Assembly (NCBI GenBank): GCA_023379385.1
Contig: JAMCUS010000031.1
Location: forward strand, 1-32,100
Direction of reading: 5' to 3'
Length of the DNA: 32,100 nt
Source of the DNA: Thermoplasmatota archaeon
GTDB taxonomy: Archaea; Thermoplasmatota; Thermoplasmata; Lutacidiplasmatales; JAMCUS01
The notes below the pieces were generated by a model that ran no database searches, was not told where the DNA came from, and was given only the letters and a program-made list of their open reading frames with translations. The translations under genes and the position numbers were made by a program. Shown in pieces: positions 1-8,045 of the stretch. Positions within the stretch are counted from its first letter, which is position 1. The number at the start of each line of letters is the position of its first letter.

Positions 1-208
1 CTGCAACATTAATTATTTTCTTTTTTCTTTTCTCGTTCTCAAGAAGAAATAATTTTTTATAAGCAATAATATCGCTATCATCATTAACAGGTCCAAGATG
101 CCTGATGATTTTAGTTTTCTTTATACCCTTTTCAACGATATCTTCAACGATCTGAGCGTATCTGAAAGTTTTAGAACCCGATTTCACACGATTAATCCTG
201 AGTCTCAT
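1..208 (-). CDS. IS1634-type transposase, N-terminal part (cut by window edge)
   Basis: This open reading frame begins at an ATG at 208 and runs off the left end, giving 69 residues. The translation starts MRLRINRVKSGSKTF and continues with RYAQIVEDIVEKG, then IRHLGPVNDD and a Lys/Arg-rich stretch. The order 'basic start, Y/AQIVE, IxHLG' is the usual beginning of IS1634-type (IS4 superfamily) DDE transposases, which cut and paste their element. The catalytic residues would lie beyond the edge, so intactness cannot be judged. A TATA-like sequence at 231-238 lies 23-30 bases before the ATG, which fits leaderless transcription. I saw no terminal inverted repeat between 209 and 449. The assignment rests on N-terminal pattern recognition only. 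Confidence 0.6.
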   Translation of the reverse strand, partial: MRLRINRVKSGSKTFRYAQIVEDIVEKGIKKTKIIRHLGPVNDDSDIIAYKKLFLLENEKRKKKIINVA

Positions 209-230
209 GATTAGTATAATGCAATACAAG

Positions 231-238
231 TATATAAG
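231..238 (-). promoter_or_regulatory. TATA box of the transposase gene
   Basis: On the minus strand the bases read CTTATATA, centred about 26 bases upstream of the ATG at 208. This matches archaeal TATA spacing for a leaderless mRNA. Confidence 0.45.
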
Positions 239-449
239 CATTGGTATTACAATCCGTACCAACATAATGAGCGTGGAGAGTAACAAATTACTAGGAATTT
301 CAAAACAAAAATGCGAAAGTCAAGTTTCAATGTAAATTTATATATTTAAAAGTATTCAATGAACAGTGCATGACGATTATGACTTTTATAAAAATATCAA
401 TAGCCATTTTTATCTGTAGCAATACAGCAGAAAAATTCATTATAGATTT

Positions 450-917
450 TTAAGCTTTAGATAAAAATGAATGCATTTGATTTTTAAGCTTCTTAGCAGC
501 ATCAGTATCTATGAATTCATTCATAAAATCCTGCTCGTTTTTATTGATAGCATAGTGATGATATGTATCAGGATCTGTAGGTATTTGATATTTATTTAAC
601 AACGTATTACCAGCACACTTAATTATCCAGTTTTCAAGTTTTTCTTCAAATTCTATAATCATTTTTTTTGAATTATTTTTTGAATTATCATCAAAATATA
701 CGGTAAAAAAGTATTCCGGAATTTTTTGTTTAGTAAGTTGTTTTAAATATGGAGGAATAGCTGCTGTAGGATCCTCATCAATAATTCCGATTGATTTAAC
801 AGATGTTTTTTTTAATTTAGTTATAACATTGCCTTTTCCACCTGCATGTTCATAATCTCTATCAAAACCCAGTGAAGTTATTAATAGTTCATCACGATTG
901 CATTCTATAAAAATCAC
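450..917 (-). CDS. small TOPRIM-like protein, partner of the adjacent ATPase
   Basis: This 155-residue protein is too short for a standard enzyme of known family, but its layout resembles a minimal TOPRIM fold. An N-terminal strand ends in Glu5 (MIFIEC), a glycine-rich turn follows (HAGGKGN, residues 24-30), and then a hydrophobic strand ending in Asp-Glu-Asp-Pro (IGIIDEDP, 43-50). In TOPRIM nucleases and primases the Glu and the DxD pair bind the catalytic metal. The C-terminal half is helical and charged, with no membrane segment. It lies 13 bases downstream of the ATPase gene, so the two are almost certainly co-transcribed and probably act together, as the ATPase and TOPRIM parts do in OLD-like and PARIS-like systems. 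The TOPRIM call is inference from motif order. The gene could instead be a DUF-type partner without nuclease activity. Confidence 0.55.
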   Translation of the reverse strand: MIFIECNRDELLITSLGFDRDYEHAGGKGNVITKLKKTSVKSIGIIDEDPTAAIPPYLKQLTKQKIPEYFFTVYFDDNSKNNSKKMIIEFEEKLENWIIKCAGNTLLNKYQIPTDPDTYHHYAINKNEQDFMNEFIDTDAAKKLKNQMHSFLSKA

Positions 918-930
918 AATAATCAGCCTT

Positions 931-1947
931 TTACATAAATTTATTTAAATTGAAAAAAACATCCATACCCATTACACCGTTTTCATCATACAATTTATCA
1001 ATATCATTTTCAGATAATTTTTTTACTTTAGTTGTATCTTTATCTTTTTCCAGGTATGTAATGAATATACTTCCCTCTTTTTTAGGAACTTTTTCAAGTA
1101 TTGAATAGAACACATAGGGATTATGAGTAGTTACAAAAAATTGATTGGTTTTATCAAGAGCAATCATTTCTGCCAATACTTTGGTGTAATATGGAAATGC
1201 GTATGATTCTGGCTCATCAAAAGTTATAACTGAATTTTTATTTGATTCAATTGCAATCATATGTGAAATAATCCTTAACATTGTATCTGACAATGTTTCT
1301 ATAGGAAAGTTAATGTGAATAGCATCCTCTATTTCTTTCTGAAATTCTATTGTCTTATTTTGCTGATTGATTACTAATTTTAAATTGATGTTTTTAATGT
1401 AGTTTGAAAAAAGATTGCGTGCTCCCTTATTTGTCTGTAGTAATGTGATCATATTAGCTCCATTAGGTGGCAGTAAATAATCAGTAACAATGTATGCTAA
1501 CGATGTAAACGTTTGTTTGTTAAAATCCTTGAATTTGTAAAATTTAAAAGGGCCTGGGTGATATGATGGTGGATTAATAGTAAAATTAATCATCGAACCA
1601 GTAGATATACCAATTTTAGGACCACCTTTCTTATCTATGGACAGGTTGTTGCTATCCCACGACACAGTTATAGCATCGTTATCATACCCAATTTCAAATG
1701 GCTTATCAAATTCATTGTTATAAAAAAGATTGTACAAATTACCATGACGTACAAAATCGTTAAGATGGAAACTGTTAAGAGATATTGTATTATGCTCAAG
1801 CCATGACAAAAAACCGATTGATTCCAATATATTTGTTTTTCCTGTGTTAGGTTCCCCTATAAAAACATTGACTCTGGAACATTCAATATCCAGATCGTTC
1901 ACCGTTTTGAAATGTTTAACATGCAAATTTTTTATAATTAAAATCAC
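931..1947 (-). CDS. AAA/OLD-like (AAA_21-type) ATPase of a putative defence pair
   Basis: Numbered from the GTG at 1947, the protein has an ABC/SMC-like ATPase head. Walker A is GEPNTGKT (31-38), a signature-like LSDTMLRIISH sits near 219-229, Walker B is VITFDEPE (240-247), and a switch histidine lies in TTHNPY (His275). No coiled-coil hinge or fused TOPRIM is present. This is the architecture of the AAA_21/AAA_15 ATPases of OLD-like and abortive-infection systems, which sense infection and control a nuclease partner, here probably the gene 13 bases downstream. An ATG at 1977 also opens the frame. However, a TATA box at 1979-1986 would start the mRNA near 1956, after that ATG. The GTG at 1947 gives MILIIKNLHVKHFK, a typical start for this family. 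The system's target is unknown. Confidence 0.75.
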   Translation of the reverse strand: MILIIKNLHVKHFKTVNDLDIECSRVNVFIGEPNTGKTNILESIGFLSWLEHNTISLNSFHLNDFVRHGNLYNLFYNNEFDKPFEIGYDNDAITVSWDSNNLSIDKKGGPKIGISTGSMINFTINPPSYHPGPFKFYKFKDFNKQTFTSLAYIVTDYLLPPNGANMITLLQTNKGARNLFSNYIKNINLKLVINQQNKTIEFQKEIEDAIHINFPIETLSDTMLRIISHMIAIESNKNSVITFDEPESYAFPYYTKVLAEMIALDKTNQFFVTTHNPYVFYSILEKVPKKEGSIFITYLEKDKDTTKVKKLSENDIDKLYDENGVMGMDVFFNLNKFM

Positions 1948-1978
1948 CTTTTTTAACAAGATATAATTATGTTGCATT

Positions 1979-1986
1979 AATATAAA
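1979..1986 (-). promoter_or_regulatory. TATA box of the ATPase/TOPRIM-like pair
   Basis: TTTATATT on the minus strand predicts transcription starting near 1956, about nine bases before the GTG at 1947. This is the argument for the shorter start of the ATPase gene. Confidence 0.4.
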
Positions 1987-2034
1987 TGTTATTATGGCGA
2001 TTTACTGATAATGTTTGATGTTAATGGCTTTAGA

Positions 2035-2979
2035 CTACCCCTTCACTAAAATTTTTTTCAGAATAGTGATCTGCACCTTTTTTCCTATCTTATCTGTATG
2101 ATCAACTTTTGATGTTATCTGGATAGTCTCGCCATTGATACTTATGTATCCATTCCATAACCCCTGTACATTGCTACCTGATATTATTCGCCCTGAAAAT
2201 TCACCAGCAGCCTCTGTTATTTCTATCTCTTCAGGTGCTATGGCATATGTTTTGCTGTTGATATTGAGTATATTATAACCTAAAAACCACGCCACAAAAC
2301 TGTTTTCCGGGTTGCTGTATAGAGTATCTGCCTTATCAATCTGCTCAATCTTGCCATTATTGAGTATAGCGAGGTAATCACCCATGAATAATGCTTCACT
2401 GTGATCGTGTGTTACATATATGAACTGGATTCCTTCACTGTATTGCATAGCCTTTAGTTCACCTCTTACTACCTCTCTATTCCGTCTGTCAATGGATGAT
2501 AAAGGCTCGTCATATAGCAGAAATTTGGGTTTAACAGCTATGGCTCTTGCCATGGCCACCCTCTGTTTTTCACCTCCAGATAGTTTATCAGGCATTCTAT
2601 CTATCAACCTCTCAAGATGAAATATGTTTTTCAATACCTCTATTCTATCATTTTTTTCTTCTCTTGTAAACCCATAGTTATCAAGACCAAATTTTATATT
2701 TTCTCTGACACTCATATGAGGAAAAAGGGTTGATTCCTGGAATACCATTCCGATCTCTCTCTCTTCCATTGGAATATCAGTTATATCTCTGTTATCAAGA
2801 AGAATTTTGCCATTATCAGGTTCTTCAATGCCACATATCGTTCTGAGAAGTGTGGATTTACCAGAACCGCTGGGCCCCAGAATAGACAAGGATTGTTTAT
2901 CAGATATGCTGAACGATAATGGCCCCAATTCCCATTTTACATACTTTTTCTTTAAATTTATAACATTTAGTTTTACCAT
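2035..2979 (-). CDS. thiamine-type ABC transporter, ATP-binding protein
   Basis: This 314-residue ABC ATPase powers the importer encoded just upstream. Walker A is GPSGSGKS (35-42), the Q-loop is MVFQES (around 78-83), the signature is LSGGEKQR (133-140), Walker B is FLLYDEP (153-159) and the switch histidine is His191. After about residue 230 a beta-rich tail resembles the TOBE-like regulatory domain of the Fbp/Pot/Thi subfamily. The start overlaps the end of the permease gene by 7 bases, showing translational coupling. The three-gene order of binding protein, fused permease, ATPase behind a TPP riboswitch argues for thiamine or a phosphorylated form as substrate. By sequence alone, iron or polyamine transport would also be possible; the riboswitch decides the call. 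All key residues look intact. Confidence 0.85.
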   Translation of the reverse strand: MVKLNVINLKKKYVKWELGPLSFSISDKQSLSILGPSGSGKSTLLRTICGIEEPDNGKILLDNRDITDIPMEEREIGMVFQESTLFPHMSVRENIKFGLDNYGFTREEKNDRIEVLKNIFHLERLIDRMPDKLSGGEKQRVAMARAIAVKPKFLLYDEPLSSIDRRNREVVRGELKAMQYSEGIQFIYVTHDHSEALFMGDYLAILNNGKIEQIDKADTLYSNPENSFVAWFLGYNILNINSKTYAIAPEEIEITEAAGEFSGRIISGSNVQGLWNGYISINGETIQITSKVDHTDKIGKKVQITILKKILVKG

Positions 2980-4550
2980 AGATTCTCTCCATTATATATA
3001 ATATAAAATGATAAAAAGGTAATTATAAGCAGAATTCCCGATGACGCGTATGCTAAATTATATAACTTTAACTGTTCAAAATCATATATGGATATGGGTA
3101 TTGTTGTATATTGCGGCGTATATATAAAAAGGGTTGACGCAAAGTTCCCCATACCCATGGCGAATGAGATCAATGCAGCCATTGTAAGGGAATATTTCAT
3201 TATTGGCATCTTAATTCTGAAAAAAATTTCAGTGCTCTTCGCATTGAGAAGCCTTGCTGCATTTTCATAACAGTCAGGTATATTCTTTATGCCATTATCC
3301 ACAATTCTGGCTGTTATTGGCAATGAGATGACTACCTGGGTAATGACGATAATAGGCCACACATTTATAAACAGATTCAGGTAAAATAGATAATCACTCA
3401 ATGCCAGTACAATGGGTGATACAATAAGCGGTATAACTGTGGAAAACCTTAGCCAGAATTTTTCACGTCCTATGTATACAATGAGCAGCGATAGTGCAAT
3501 GGTAATTATGGTAGATAGTGAAGAAAAAAACAATGTATTTATAATGACATTTGTATAGGATATGTCCAGATGATATTCTGTACTTTTCTGAAAGAGTTTT
3601 ATGTACATGCTGTAGGATAGCTGATTCCCATTCAAAAAAGAATGATACATAAGTTCATAGACAGGTATTGAAATGAATATGATATAGGCAGAGAGGATAG
3701 CTGTTACAGCTGCGCCATTTTTAAAATTACTGAACTCAATTCTGAGTTTTTTTAAATTTCTTTCAGATACTACAGAACCTGTTTCTGTTAATAAGAAATA
3801 GAGATAAGCAGGTATAATCAGTATACCTATCTGAATAATACTTAGAAAGATAGCACCTCTGTAATCAAGGAAGGTTTTAAAAAGCGAATAGATCCATACT
3901 TCCAGAGTATAATTTCTTACTCCACCAATCATGAGTGGAGCGGTGAACCCCATAAAAGAGTACAAAAAGGTTATGAGTGCACCCAGAAAAAGGCCTCTAT
4001 AACTGAATGGCAAATAGAGATCTTTTAGATTTTTGTACCATTTAGCCTTTAGTAATTTGGCTGAATATATCAGTTCGACCGGTAGCGCATCAAGCGATGC
4101 AGAGGTAAAGATGGCAACAACCGGTGCATTGAAAGTAACATTAACCAGAATAATACTCCATAATCCATAGAAATTGTATAACTTCATGCTGTAAAACAAT
4201 TCAATATACCCAAACACCATAAGTATTGACGGCATAAAGAAAGCCAGAAAAGAGAGTGATACTGCAAACTTCTTGCCCGGAAAGTCATAGATACCGAACA
4301 AAATTCCTACAGGAAATCCTATCATAATAGAGATAGCCGTGCTTAAAATAGCCTGTATTAACGAGTTTTTAAGTGCTATAGTTAAAAGTTCAACTTTAAC
4401 AGATGATGCAAAAAAGTTCATTATGTAAATATAAGATATATTGAAGGAAGCATAAAATAATGGAAGGAACAGAAAAAGAATGAAGGGTAGTAAAACAATC
4501 ACATAAAGTAGTATATTTATCGCTTTTCTGTAGAGAGACATATTTAGCAT
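2973..4550 (-). CDS. thiamine-type ABC transporter, fused two-domain permease
   Basis: This protein of about 525 residues has roughly twelve hydrophobic segments, arranged as two copies of the six-segment binding-protein-dependent permease domain. Each half carries an EAA-like coupling loop for the ATPase: around SAKLLKAKWYKNLKDLYLPF in the first half and AARLLNAKSTEIFFRIKMP in the second. The length matches ThiP and FbpB proteins (about 520-550 residues), where one chain replaces a permease dimer. The frame opens at a GTG at 4559, but a GGAG at 4562-4559 lies 8 bases before the ATG at 4550, so I prefer that start. An ATG at 4541 behind GGTGAT is a second choice. It sits 60 bases downstream of the binding-protein gene and overlaps the ATPase gene. 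It would carry thiamine across the membrane. Confidence 0.85.
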   Translation of the reverse strand: MLNMSLYRKAINILLYVIVLLPFILFLFLPLFYASFNISYIYIMNFFASSVKVELLTIALKNSLIQAILSTAISIMIGFPVGILFGIYDFPGKKFAVSLSFLAFFMPSILMVFGYIELFYSMKLYNFYGLWSIILVNVTFNAPVVAIFTSASLDALPVELIYSAKLLKAKWYKNLKDLYLPFSYRGLFLGALITFLYSFMGFTAPLMIGGVRNYTLEVWIYSLFKTFLDYRGAIFLSIIQIGILIIPAYLYFLLTETGSVVSERNLKKLRIEFSNFKNGAAVTAILSAYIIFISIPVYELMYHSFLNGNQLSYSMYIKLFQKSTEYHLDISYTNVIINTLFFSSLSTIITIALSLLIVYIGREKFWLRFSTVIPLIVSPIVLALSDYLFYLNLFINVWPIIVITQVVISLPITARIVDNGIKNIPDCYENAARLLNAKSTEIFFRIKMPIMKYSLTMAALISFAMGMGNFASTLFIYTPQYTTIPISIYDFEQLKLYNLAYASSGILLIITFLSFYIIYNGENLW

Positions 4551-4610
4551 CACCGCCACTCCTTTATAAAAGAGTTAATGGGTTTAAGGCATATGCAATT
4601 CTGATTAATT

Positions 4611-5756
4611 TTACGACATTGTTACCTGCCAATCCTCCAGCCAGGTATTTAAATTGACAGAAATTTCTGTTCTGGTCATATAATTGTTCAGAGATATAAC
4701 ATTATCAGAATTAACTGCGTATCTATACACAGAAGGAAGATGCACCGTACTGTTAGCGGGATATTCCCATTCATTCAATGGTATCTGATTCTGAACTGTA
4801 CCACTCAAAAACCAGTTTATAAAGGCTTTATCTAAATTTATGTTTTTTGAACCGTTAACAATTCCTATACCATATATCGTGTTCCAGCCATATATGCTGC
4901 CGTTATTTTCAGATAGTGTTGCATTGTACTGCATTGTTGCATTATAAACGCTGTTGTTATACATCTCATATGCAGGATCCGTTGCATAACTTACTACTGC
5001 CTGCTGTGGAGTACCAGCTGTAGTGAAAAGATTGAATGCACTACTCCATCCCTTTTCAACAGTTACCTTATTTTTAACAGATGACCACCACGATTCCCAA
5101 TTGCTCTGGTGGAGTACATACTGATAATATGCAATCTGCCATATGAGAAAATTCTCTCCAGTAATTGAGGTTGTTGGGTTTTCAACAATAAGATTCTTTG
5201 CCCATGTACCATTAGTAAAATTCTGAAAATTTGAATGTGCAATTTCACCTTTTGTTTCGTTGTAAAAATTCATCATATAATCTATTGATAAATATGAGTA
5301 TTCATAGGGTGTAAGGTAGTGGTGCGTGCTTAAATCAGAAGTCAGCCATCCCGGAATATTGTTATCGCCACTGACGTTATACGGTATGAGTAGTCCATTT
5401 GAGACAGCCGCAGGTTCTTCAACATTTGTAAGGCCTATAACGATATCTGCCTGTGGTTTTGATTTCTGCGTTAATAAGGTAGATAACAATCCGGCAGATG
5501 GGTAATCTATCACTATATTTACATTATACATGCTTTCAAATGCCTTGAAAACAATATTCATAGTCTGATTCGGATTAGCACCGTATTGAAAGAGAGAGTT
5601 ATACGTATATATAACAAGAGTACTCCTGTTACCAGAATTTCCACTACCTGCACTAAGCTCTCTCTGATACAGAACATAGCCAATAACTGCACCAACAACA
5701 ATCAGGGTTACAATAATAACTCCTATTTTCCAATTCAAAAAATCCTTTTCTTTCAT
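4611..5756 (-). CDS. thiamine-type ABC transporter, membrane-anchored binding protein
   Basis: This 381-residue protein captures the substrate outside the cell. Residues 1-10 are charged, 11-31 form a hydrophobic anchor (IGVIIVTLIVVGAVIG), then comes a Gly/Ser linker and a mature domain opening with TLVIYTYNS, which resembles the LTVYTYDSF opening of ThiB-type proteins. It has many Asn-X-Ser/Thr sites, fitting a surface glycoprotein. There is no lipobox cysteine, so it is probably held by the transmembrane helix. The frame is open to an ATG at 5792, but that lies inside the riboswitch. The ATG at 5756 has a GGAG 8 bases upstream (5768-5765), and that GGAG is the element the riboswitch can hide. 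Expression is therefore predicted to fall when TPP is plentiful. The substrate call depends largely on the riboswitch. Confidence 0.85.
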   Translation of the reverse strand: MKEKDFLNWKIGVIIVTLIVVGAVIGYVLYQRELSAGSGNSGNRSTLVIYTYNSLFQYGANPNQTMNIVFKAFESMYNVNIVIDYPSAGLLSTLLTQKSKPQADIVIGLTNVEEPAAVSNGLLIPYNVSGDNNIPGWLTSDLSTHHYLTPYEYSYLSIDYMMNFYNETKGEIAHSNFQNFTNGTWAKNLIVENPTTSITGENFLIWQIAYYQYVLHQSNWESWWSSVKNKVTVEKGWSSAFNLFTTAGTPQQAVVSYATDPAYEMYNNSVYNATMQYNATLSENNGSIYGWNTIYGIGIVNGSKNINLDKAFINWFLSGTVQNQIPLNEWEYPANSTVHLPSVYRYAVNSDNVISLNNYMTRTEISVNLNTWLEDWQVTMS

Positions 5757-5880
5757 TTTTCTTTCTCCAGTATGGGGAGAAAGCTGGAGCATCTTTTACC
5801 TACGCCAGTATTATCTGGATCAGGTTAAAGGGGTCGATATCTGTTGATACCCTCTCAGCTTTTTAAAGCTCCCCCAAGAC
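5757..5880 (-). promoter_or_regulatory. TPP (THI-box) riboswitch with ribosome-site-hiding hairpin
   Basis: The minus strand shows the conserved THI-box pieces in order: GGGGGAGC, a short stem AGCTTT/AAAGCT, CTGAGAGGGT, ACCCCTTTAACCTGATC, then ATAATACTGGCGTAGG. These are the pyrimidine- and pyrophosphate-sensing arms of the TPP aptamer. P1 can form between GTCTT (5880-5876) and AAGAT (5795-5791). Downstream, the GGAG ribosome site (5768-5765) can pair in either of two hairpins: an 8-bp perfect stem (5761-5768 with 5776-5783) or a 6-bp stem (5765-5770 with 5784-5789). GGAGC inside the aptamer (5872-5868) can compete for GCTCC (5790-5786). This suggests translational control: bound TPP releases GCTCC, which then covers the ribosome site. 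The aptamer is certain by sequence; the switching model is inference. Confidence 0.95.
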
Positions 5881-6803
5881 TGAATGTGTAATGGATAGCC
5901 AAGATATAAAGTTTTTTATGGTAGTCATGACGATTATACTTAAAAGAAAATCTAGGAATCCTAACGATTAGAAATGCCTCTTCTAAATAAGCAAGATATC
6001 TTTTTACAGTATGCACACTTCCAATTTCTAACATTTTAGTAATTCTATTCAATGATAGCTCAGTACTAAAGGTATTAAAAAGGTATTTTCCCAACTCATA
6101 CAATTCTGATGAAAATCGTATATTGTATCTTCTCACAATATCTTTAAATATCACACTTTCCACCAGTGTTTTTAAATAGGCAATATGGTCCAAATTTTTT
6201 ACAATTATTTCTGGATATCCACCCTTAATTTGATACTCTTCCAGTTTATTTTTTAAATATGATAAATCCTGTAATTTATTTTTTTCAATATCTCGGGCAT
6301 TTAGAAATTCAATAAATGAAAAAGGAAATATCTTTATCTCGTAATATCTTCCCGTTAAATGGGTAGAGAGTTCTTTGCTTACCAATTTGGAATTGAACCT
6401 ATAATTACTAAATTATAATTCTGTCTTTGAAGTCTATTCACAAATAACTCCCAATTATGTAAATTTTGTATTTCATCCATCAGTAAAAAATGTATGTTTC
6501 CATTAATTGAATAAAGATGTTTGGTTATTTCATCATAATCATTAATCTTGATAAGTGTTTCATCATCAAAATTAACATATGAAAATATTTTATTTTTTAG
6601 CAATTATAAAGCAAAAAAAAATTTCCAGACCTTCTTGGGCCAGTTATCACTTTGATTAGATTTTCATTTAAAACACGTGGATCTAAATCAACATCTCTAG
6701 AAACAAATTTTTGGTTATACATAGATTTGATTTCAAACTTTTGTTTTTCTAATAAAGCAGATATATTTTTTGTCATATTAAAACTATAGTGCATAAAATA
6801 CAT
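5855..6803 (-). pseudogene. decayed AAA_14/DUF4143 ATPase
   Basis: Three overlapping frames together spell one ATPase of the archaeal AAA_14 plus DUF4143 family. Frame one (6803-6597) holds VITGPRRSGNFFLLY, where the usual Walker A lysine (SGKS) has become Asn. Frame two (6603-6379) holds the Walker B region HFLLMDEIQNL and a sensor-like LVIIGS. Frame three (6385-5855) holds the DUF4143 part with KGGYPEI, IFKDIVRRYNI and ending KKLYILAIHYTFS, a worn form of the family's K-Y-x-x-D-x-G motif. Two frameshifts near 6600 and 6382, the lost lysine and the missing C-terminus show it is dead. Its last codons overlap the thiamine operon promoter and riboswitch. Intact members occur in many copies in Thermoplasmata; their role is poorly known. 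Confidence 0.85.
5903..5910 (-). promoter_or_regulatory. TATA box of the thiamine transporter operon
   Basis: TTTATATC on the minus strand is centred 26-27 bases before 5880. The predicted start of transcription therefore coincides with the first base of riboswitch stem P1. The box lies within remnant codons of the upstream ATPase pseudogene. Confidence 0.7.
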
Positions 6804-6999
6804 ATATTTTATGCATTATGATGCTTTTAATGCAAATAATCTCATTTGATTGCAGATGAGAGAGGTTTGGCATGGCTCCAGAAATGTGACTCCATAAAAG
6901 AAATGCTATAAATAGTATTATTCTGTACCAGTAACCTCTTTTTATATTAACAATGAAATTTAGATAAATTAATAAATAGCAAGATGTATATTCTGTCGT

Positions 7000-8028
7000 A
7001 TGAACAATAAAAAAGCATTGATAACAGGTATATCAGGACAGGAAACATCTGATTCATGGTTGAAGTTGGTGAATAAAGGATATGAAGTCCATGGAGTTAT
7101 TAGAAGGAATAGCCAGATGAGTAAAGGAACCGTTGAACTGCTGCCTGAACAGTACAGAGATAAAATCACGATACATTTTGGTGATGTTACGGATGCACCC
7201 TTTATAGAGGAGACAGTAAAAAAAATAGCTCCTGATGAACTTTATCATCTTGCGGCTCAATCATTTGTGGGTTACAGCTTTAAAAACCCCTCTGCTACCT
7301 ATGATGTGAATATCGGAGGCACATTGAACGTAGCTAACGCTGTTAAAGATCATTCACCGAATACAAAACTCTATTTTGCAGCTACATCAGAGCTGTATGG
7401 TCAACCAGAGACAACACCGCAGAATGAAGATACCGTATTCCGTCCCAGAAGCCCGTATGCCATATCAAAGCTTGCAGGATACTGGACAGTAAAAGTGTAT
7501 AGAGAGTCGTATAAACTCTTCATGTGTAATGGTATACTTTTCAACCATGAATCAGAGGTTAGAGGCCCTGAATTCGTTACGCGAAAGATCGCCATGAAGG
7601 TTGCTGCCATGGCAAAGGGTGATGATACACCGCTCGTTGTGGGGAATCTAGATGCCAGAAAGGACTGGGGATACGCCGAAGATTATGTATATGGTATGTG
7701 GCTCATGCTTCAACAGAAGGAAGCATCAGATTATGTTCTCTCCACCGGAGAAATGCATACTGTAAGGGATTTTATAAATGAGGCATTTGAATCCATAAAT
7801 AAAAAGATAGATTGGAAAGGTAAAGCTCTTAACGAAACAGGTATTGACAAAGAAAATAACAGGATTGTTGTCAAGGTAAGCCCAGAGTTTTACAGGCCTC
7901 TGGAATCTGATAACTATATGGGTGACTATTCCAAGGCAAAAAGAATACTGGGTTGGAAACCCAAGGTGCTGTTCAAGGATCTGGTCAAAAAGATGGTTAT
8001 GTCTGACTTGAATACAGAAAAGTTTTAA
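7000..8028 (+). CDS. gmd: GDP-mannose 4,6-dehydratase-like SDR enzyme
   Basis: This 342-residue protein matches the extended short-chain dehydrogenase family throughout. It has GYEVHGVIRR (27-36), HLAAQSFVGYSF (83-94), catalytic ATSELYGQ (128-135), YAISK (Tyr153, Lys157), NHES (182-185), FVTRKI and DWGYAEDYV (222-230), all hallmarks of GDP-mannose 4,6-dehydratase. The enzyme makes GDP-4-keto-6-deoxymannose, precursor of fucose, rhamnose and related sugars. The odd feature is the nucleotide-binding loop: the family's TGxTGQDGSYL reads TGISGQETSDSWL, so the third glycine of the Rossmann motif is replaced by Thr. Length and spacing are otherwise normal, so this is substitution, not deletion. It is convergent with the flippase gene (17-base gap), and together they suggest surface-glycan synthesis. 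No sugar-transferring partner is adjacent. Confidence 0.85.
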   Translation: MNNKKALITGISGQETSDSWLKLVNKGYEVHGVIRRNSQMSKGTVELLPEQYRDKITIHFGDVTDAPFIEETVKKIAPDELYHLAAQSFVGYSFKNPSATYDVNIGGTLNVANAVKDHSPNTKLYFAATSELYGQPETTPQNEDTVFRPRSPYAISKLAGYWTVKVYRESYKLFMCNGILFNHESEVRGPEFVTRKIAMKVAAMAKGDDTPLVVGNLDARKDWGYAEDYVYGMWLMLQQKEASDYVLSTGEMHTVRDFINEAFESINKKIDWKGKALNETGIDKENNRIVVKVSPEFYRPLESDNYMGDYSKAKRILGWKPKVLFKDLVKKMVMSDLNTEKF

Positions 8029-8045
8029 CGCCTGTACCATCCTGT

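Noticed and set aside
2420-2620. Plus-strand small frames opposite the thiamine ABC genes (also 2807-3001 and 3088-3270).
   Set aside because: Shadows of well-supported minus-strand genes.
5757-5792. Upstream ATG at 5792 as start of the thiamine-binding protein.
   Set aside because: It lies in the riboswitch; the ATG at 5756 has a properly spaced GGAG and gives a normal anchor sequence.
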